DNA from: an uncultured Lysobacteraceae bacterium
Lineage (GTDB): Bacteria; Pseudomonadota; Gammaproteobacteria; Xanthomonadales; Xanthomonadaceae
Direction: 5' to 3'
DNA length: 54,721 bases
NCBI GenBank assembly: GCA_937897645.1
Contig: CALCNV010000071.1
Coordinates: forward strand, 1-54,721
A program made the translations under genes and the position numbers. Below the pieces are notes generated by a model. That model did no database searches and was not told the origin of the DNA. It was given only the letters and a program-made list of their open reading frames with translations. Shown piece after piece: positions 52,690 through 54,721 of the stretch; positions within the stretch are counted from its first letter, which is position 1, and each line of letters starts with the position of its first letter.

Positions 52690-53628
52690 TCAATCTTCGC
52701 TGGGCACGTTGACGCGGCCGTCGACCTTGTCGTGGTCGATGGACCCGCTGCCTTTCTTGAGTACTGAAAAATCGCCGCGGACGTCACGCGCACTGATCCC
52801 GCCAGATCCCACGGATTGCACGTCGACCTTGCCGGAAATCCCGCTGACATGCGCGTCGCCCGAGCCTATCGAGCCGATCTCGACGTTGCCGGTCGCGCCC
52901 TTCAACTCGAAGTCGCCGGAACCCACGCTGCCGAGGCGGACGTTGCCGGAGACATCACCCACCGAGGCATCGCCCGAGCCTACGGATTCAATCTCCACAT
53001 CGCCCTTGGCACCCTGCATCTGGAAATCGCCTGAATTGATGCTGCCCACTTTCACGGCCCCTTTCACGCGTTTCGCGGAAAGATCGCCGGAACCCACTGA
53101 AATCACCTGCAGCGAACCGATGTCTTCCAACTGGATGTCACCGGAGCCGACCTTGGCAGCCACTAGTCCACGGATGTTGCGGGCTGTTACATCACCCGAG
53201 CCGACGTCGGCGCTGACAATGGGGGCACCCGTGACTGTTGCATCGCCTGAGCCGACATCGAGTTGCACGGTGACGTTGTCCGGCAAGCTGCCGGCCAGTT
53301 GCAGATACGCGTAATTGTTGAAAAAAAGATTGCCGCTGACGCTTTCACGATCGAGGGTGACGTACAGCTTTTCACCGCTCTTGCGCTGGGAAAGCGTCAA
53401 TTGCGACAGGAGCTTTTCATCCGACGCACAGGCCTTTCCCTGCAGTCGCCCCTTGGCGCCTGGCGAGGCTTCCAGCTTGAGGTCGTGCGGGCCGACATCA
53501 AAGACCACGGCCGTCACGCCAGCCAGGTCCAGCTGCAGGTCGCGCGGTTGCGAATGACTGCACTCCGGCGGGGCGGCGAAGGCCGTGGCAGGCAACAGCA
53601 ACAGCAAGGATGAAAGCGACTTGCGCAT
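52690..53628 (-). CDS. Secreted GSGD-repeat beta-solenoid protein (DUF4097/DUF2807-like)
   Basis: A 312-residue exported protein (signal peptide to about residue 19, AFA-AP). After an N-terminal domain with two cysteines (C23, C67) come ten repeats of 17-19 residues from about 126 to 296, each starting VGSGD or a variant (INSGD, GSGG, GSGS in the weaker ones). Each repeat has alternating polar/hydrophobic strands, as in a right-handed beta-solenoid of the DUF4097/DUF2807 type. The protein is acidic and neutral-surfaced with no catalytic motif. It may be a surface or periplasmic scaffold. Flanked by the two DUF2884-like genes on the same strand. Confidence 0.82.
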   Translation of the reverse strand: MRKSLSSLLLLLPATAFAAPPECSHSQPRDLQLDLAGVTAVVFDVGPHDLKLEASPGAKGRLQGKACASDEKLLSQLTLSQRKSGEKLYVTLDRESVSGNLFFNNYAYLQLAGSLPDNVTVQLDVGSGDATVTGAPIVSADVGSGDVTARNIRGLVAAKVGSGDIQLEDIGSLQVISVGSGDLSAKRVKGAVKVGSINSGDFQMQGAKGDVEIESVGSGDASVGDVSGNVRLGSVGSGDFELKGATGNVEIGSIGSGDAHVSGISGKVDVQSVGSGGISARDVRGDFSVLKKGSGSIDHDKVDGRVNVPSED

Positions 53629-53700
53629 GGACTACTCCGTTGTAAACGATGGCATGCAGGCGGGATGGCAGGGCAGGAGTGGATTCAGTCCGCTGCCGGG

Positions 53701-54366
53701 CTAGAGTGCGGCGAATTCACTGAGGACGTCACGCTCGCAATCCTCGATGTCATCGCGTTCAAGGCTGGCGTATGGCCGGAACTGGGGCACGCTGCTGGCC
53801 AATTGCTGCTGTGATTCAAGCAACTGGGGCAATTGCCTGCAGATGTTCAACACCAGCGGTTGCACATGCTGTTTCACCGATGCTTCCACGCGTCGTTCCA
53901 GGCTGCCGCTCAAGCCGCCTACGATGAGGCTGAACAAGGACACGTCGGTGGCCTCCAGGGCTGCCATGGCGGCTTTCTCACCGCCATCGATGCCGATCTT
54001 GGCCAGTCCGATGACCTGTCCACGATAGTCGAGCAATTGCTGCCGTTGTCGCGCGTTGATGGCGACCGCCTTGCCCTCGATCAGCAGGTCGCCCTTCGGG
54101 GTGATCTGCGCCGCCGGCAGGGCGTCCGTGCCGGCGGATTTCCTGTTCCCGTCCTTGCCGAAATGCAGGCCCTGGTCGAGGGACAGGTTTTCGCTGTCCA
54201 GCTCGGCGCGTGCCTTGGCCATTTCGACGCGGACTTCACGACGCGCGTCGGCCATTTCCTGCTTGATTTCCGTGCGTATTCCGGACGTTTCCTTTCCTGC
54301 GGCTTGCGCACCCAAAGGCAGCAGGCCAACCAGCAGGACCAGGACAAATGACTTGCTTGCGTTCAT
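53701..54366 (-). CDS. DUF2884-like (YggN-type) periplasmic protein
   Basis: A 221-residue exported protein (signal peptide MNASKSFVLVLLVGLLPLGAQA). A charged helical stretch (KQEMADARREVRVEMAKARAELD) comes first. Then the core shared with the lipoprotein at 51968: ITPKGDLLIEGKAVAINARQR, a glycine-containing helical pair, and NICRQL ... DIEDC with the same 33-residue spacing between cysteines. There is no lipobox. E. coli YggN is the named relative of this family and has no established function. The next gene upstream encodes a membrane protein and ends 47 bp before this start. Confidence 0.8.
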   Translation of the reverse strand: MNASKSFVLVLLVGLLPLGAQAAGKETSGIRTEIKQEMADARREVRVEMAKARAELDSENLSLDQGLHFGKDGNRKSAGTDALPAAQITPKGDLLIEGKAVAINARQRQQLLDYRGQVIGLAKIGIDGGEKAAMAALEATDVSLFSLIVGGLSGSLERRVEASVKQHVQPLVLNICRQLPQLLESQQQLASSVPQFRPYASLERDDIEDCERDVLSEFAAL

Positions 54367-54413
54367 GGCGTGATCTCAATTGGTTTGGAGAAACAGCGAT
54401 CAGGGGCGCTGGA

Positions 54414-54721
54414 TCAGTCCGCCAGTTCACGCCAGCGACGCAGGTAGATGGCCGCGGCAATGAAGGCAACACCGATCACTGCACCTATCCACATGTCGGC
54501 GGAGCCGAACATGTCCAGGTTGCTGATGTTCATCAGGTGCATCAGGTCCGCCGGTCCCTGGATATCCGAGTTGCTGGCATTTTTCAGGTTGGCCTCGAAA
54601 GTGCTGCTGGCGGGAGCCCATGCACCCGGAACCACGCTCAGCAGGCCACGGTAGACCAGGGTGTACCAGACCTTGCCATAGTTGATGTCGAAGCCGGGCA
54701 GGATGCCGATCATGCTGACCA
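54414..54721 (-). CDS. Membrane protein, C-terminal part (partial)
   Basis: The reading frame enters from beyond the window edge and ends with TGA at 54414. About 102 residues are visible: a hydrophobic/aromatic stretch (GFDINYGKVWYTLVYRGLLSVV), a polar loop rich in Asn, Ser and Asp (ANLKNASNSDIQGPADL), and a final membrane segment (MWIGAVIGVAFIAAAIYL) followed by RRWRELAD. It is probably the end of an inner-membrane protein; an ABC-2-like permease is one possibility but cannot be shown. It lies 47 bp upstream of the DUF2884-like gene on the same strand, so it may head the cluster. Confidence 0.6.
   Translation of the reverse strand, partial: VSMIGILPGFDINYGKVWYTLVYRGLLSVVPGAWAPASSTFEANLKNASNSDIQGPADLMHLMNISNLDMFGSADMWIGAVIGVAFIAAAIYLRRWRELAD

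Noticed and set aside
52690..53628. DNA-level repeat array in the GSGD gene
   Set aside because: The periodicity is in the protein (17-19 residues); codons have diverged and no cas genes or spacers are present.

Overview
The window is ordinary chromosomal DNA from a GC-rich gammaproteobacterium, most likely Xanthomonadaceae (the Xanthomonas / Stenotrophomonas / Lysobacter / Luteimonas group). The reasons are the smc-zipA-ligA order, GyrA with Gln at position 83, an Entner-Doudoroff block beside a sugar ABC transporter, a solitary PilH, a subclass B3 metallo-beta-lactamase, and several families of short intergenic palindromes of the kind common in this family. The genus cannot be fixed by reading alone. 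No tRNA, rRNA, CRISPR array, prophage or classical insertion sequence was recognised.

Layout. 1-5.3 kb (+): end of a sugar-binding protein, two ABC permeases and a large exported six-hairpin glycosidase-like protein. 5.4-9.4 kb (-): eda, edd and glk, which phosphorylate glucose and supply the two signature Entner-Doudoroff enzymes. 9.4-10.25 kb: a long stretch without a convincing gene. 10.25-11.8 kb (+): the sugar ABC ATPase and a small secreted protein. 12-19 kb (+): smc, a 42-codon repeat-encoded micro-ORF, zipA, ligA (chromosome segregation, division, ligation). 19-24.2 kb (+): epmA, mtnA, gyrA. 24.4-32 kb (+): bacterial alpha-2-macroglobulin lipoprotein and penicillin-binding protein 1C. 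32-34.8 kb (+): arcD and arcA. 35-39.3 kb: a peroxiredoxin, cbpA, pilH, an AcuI/YhdH oxidoreductase, a GIY-YIG nuclease bracketed by repeats, and a LOG protein. 39.4-45 kb (-): sucA-sucB-lpdA. 45.2-49.8 kb (-): purB, a B3 metallo-beta-lactamase, roxA and a GNAT protein; the last three overlap by 1-4 nt. 49.9-51.3 kb (+): fumC. 51.4 kb to the end (-): an envelope cluster of unknown role, made of a membrane protein (cut by the window edge), two DUF2884-like proteins, a GSGD-repeat protein and a small secreted protein.

How the genes fit together. The first 11.8 kb reads as an uptake-to-glycolysis module for an oligosaccharide or glucose: exported hydrolase, ABC importer, glucokinase, Entner-Doudoroff enzymes. 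The suc operon and fumC supply TCA steps. Most of the rest is single-copy housekeeping.

The most unusual material is small: (i) a GIY-YIG nuclease gene sitting between two directly repeated copies of one arm of a GTCATCCC-type palindrome that occurs six times here; (ii) an in-frame 15-bp tandem repeat forming a micro-ORF joined to both smc (ATGA overlap) and zipA (TAAATG junction); (iii) a B3 metallo-beta-lactamase coupled to the ribosomal oxygenase gene roxA; (iv) the GSGD-solenoid / DUF2884 cluster. Palindromic repeats also appear to supply start codons or N-terminal codons of two exported proteins.
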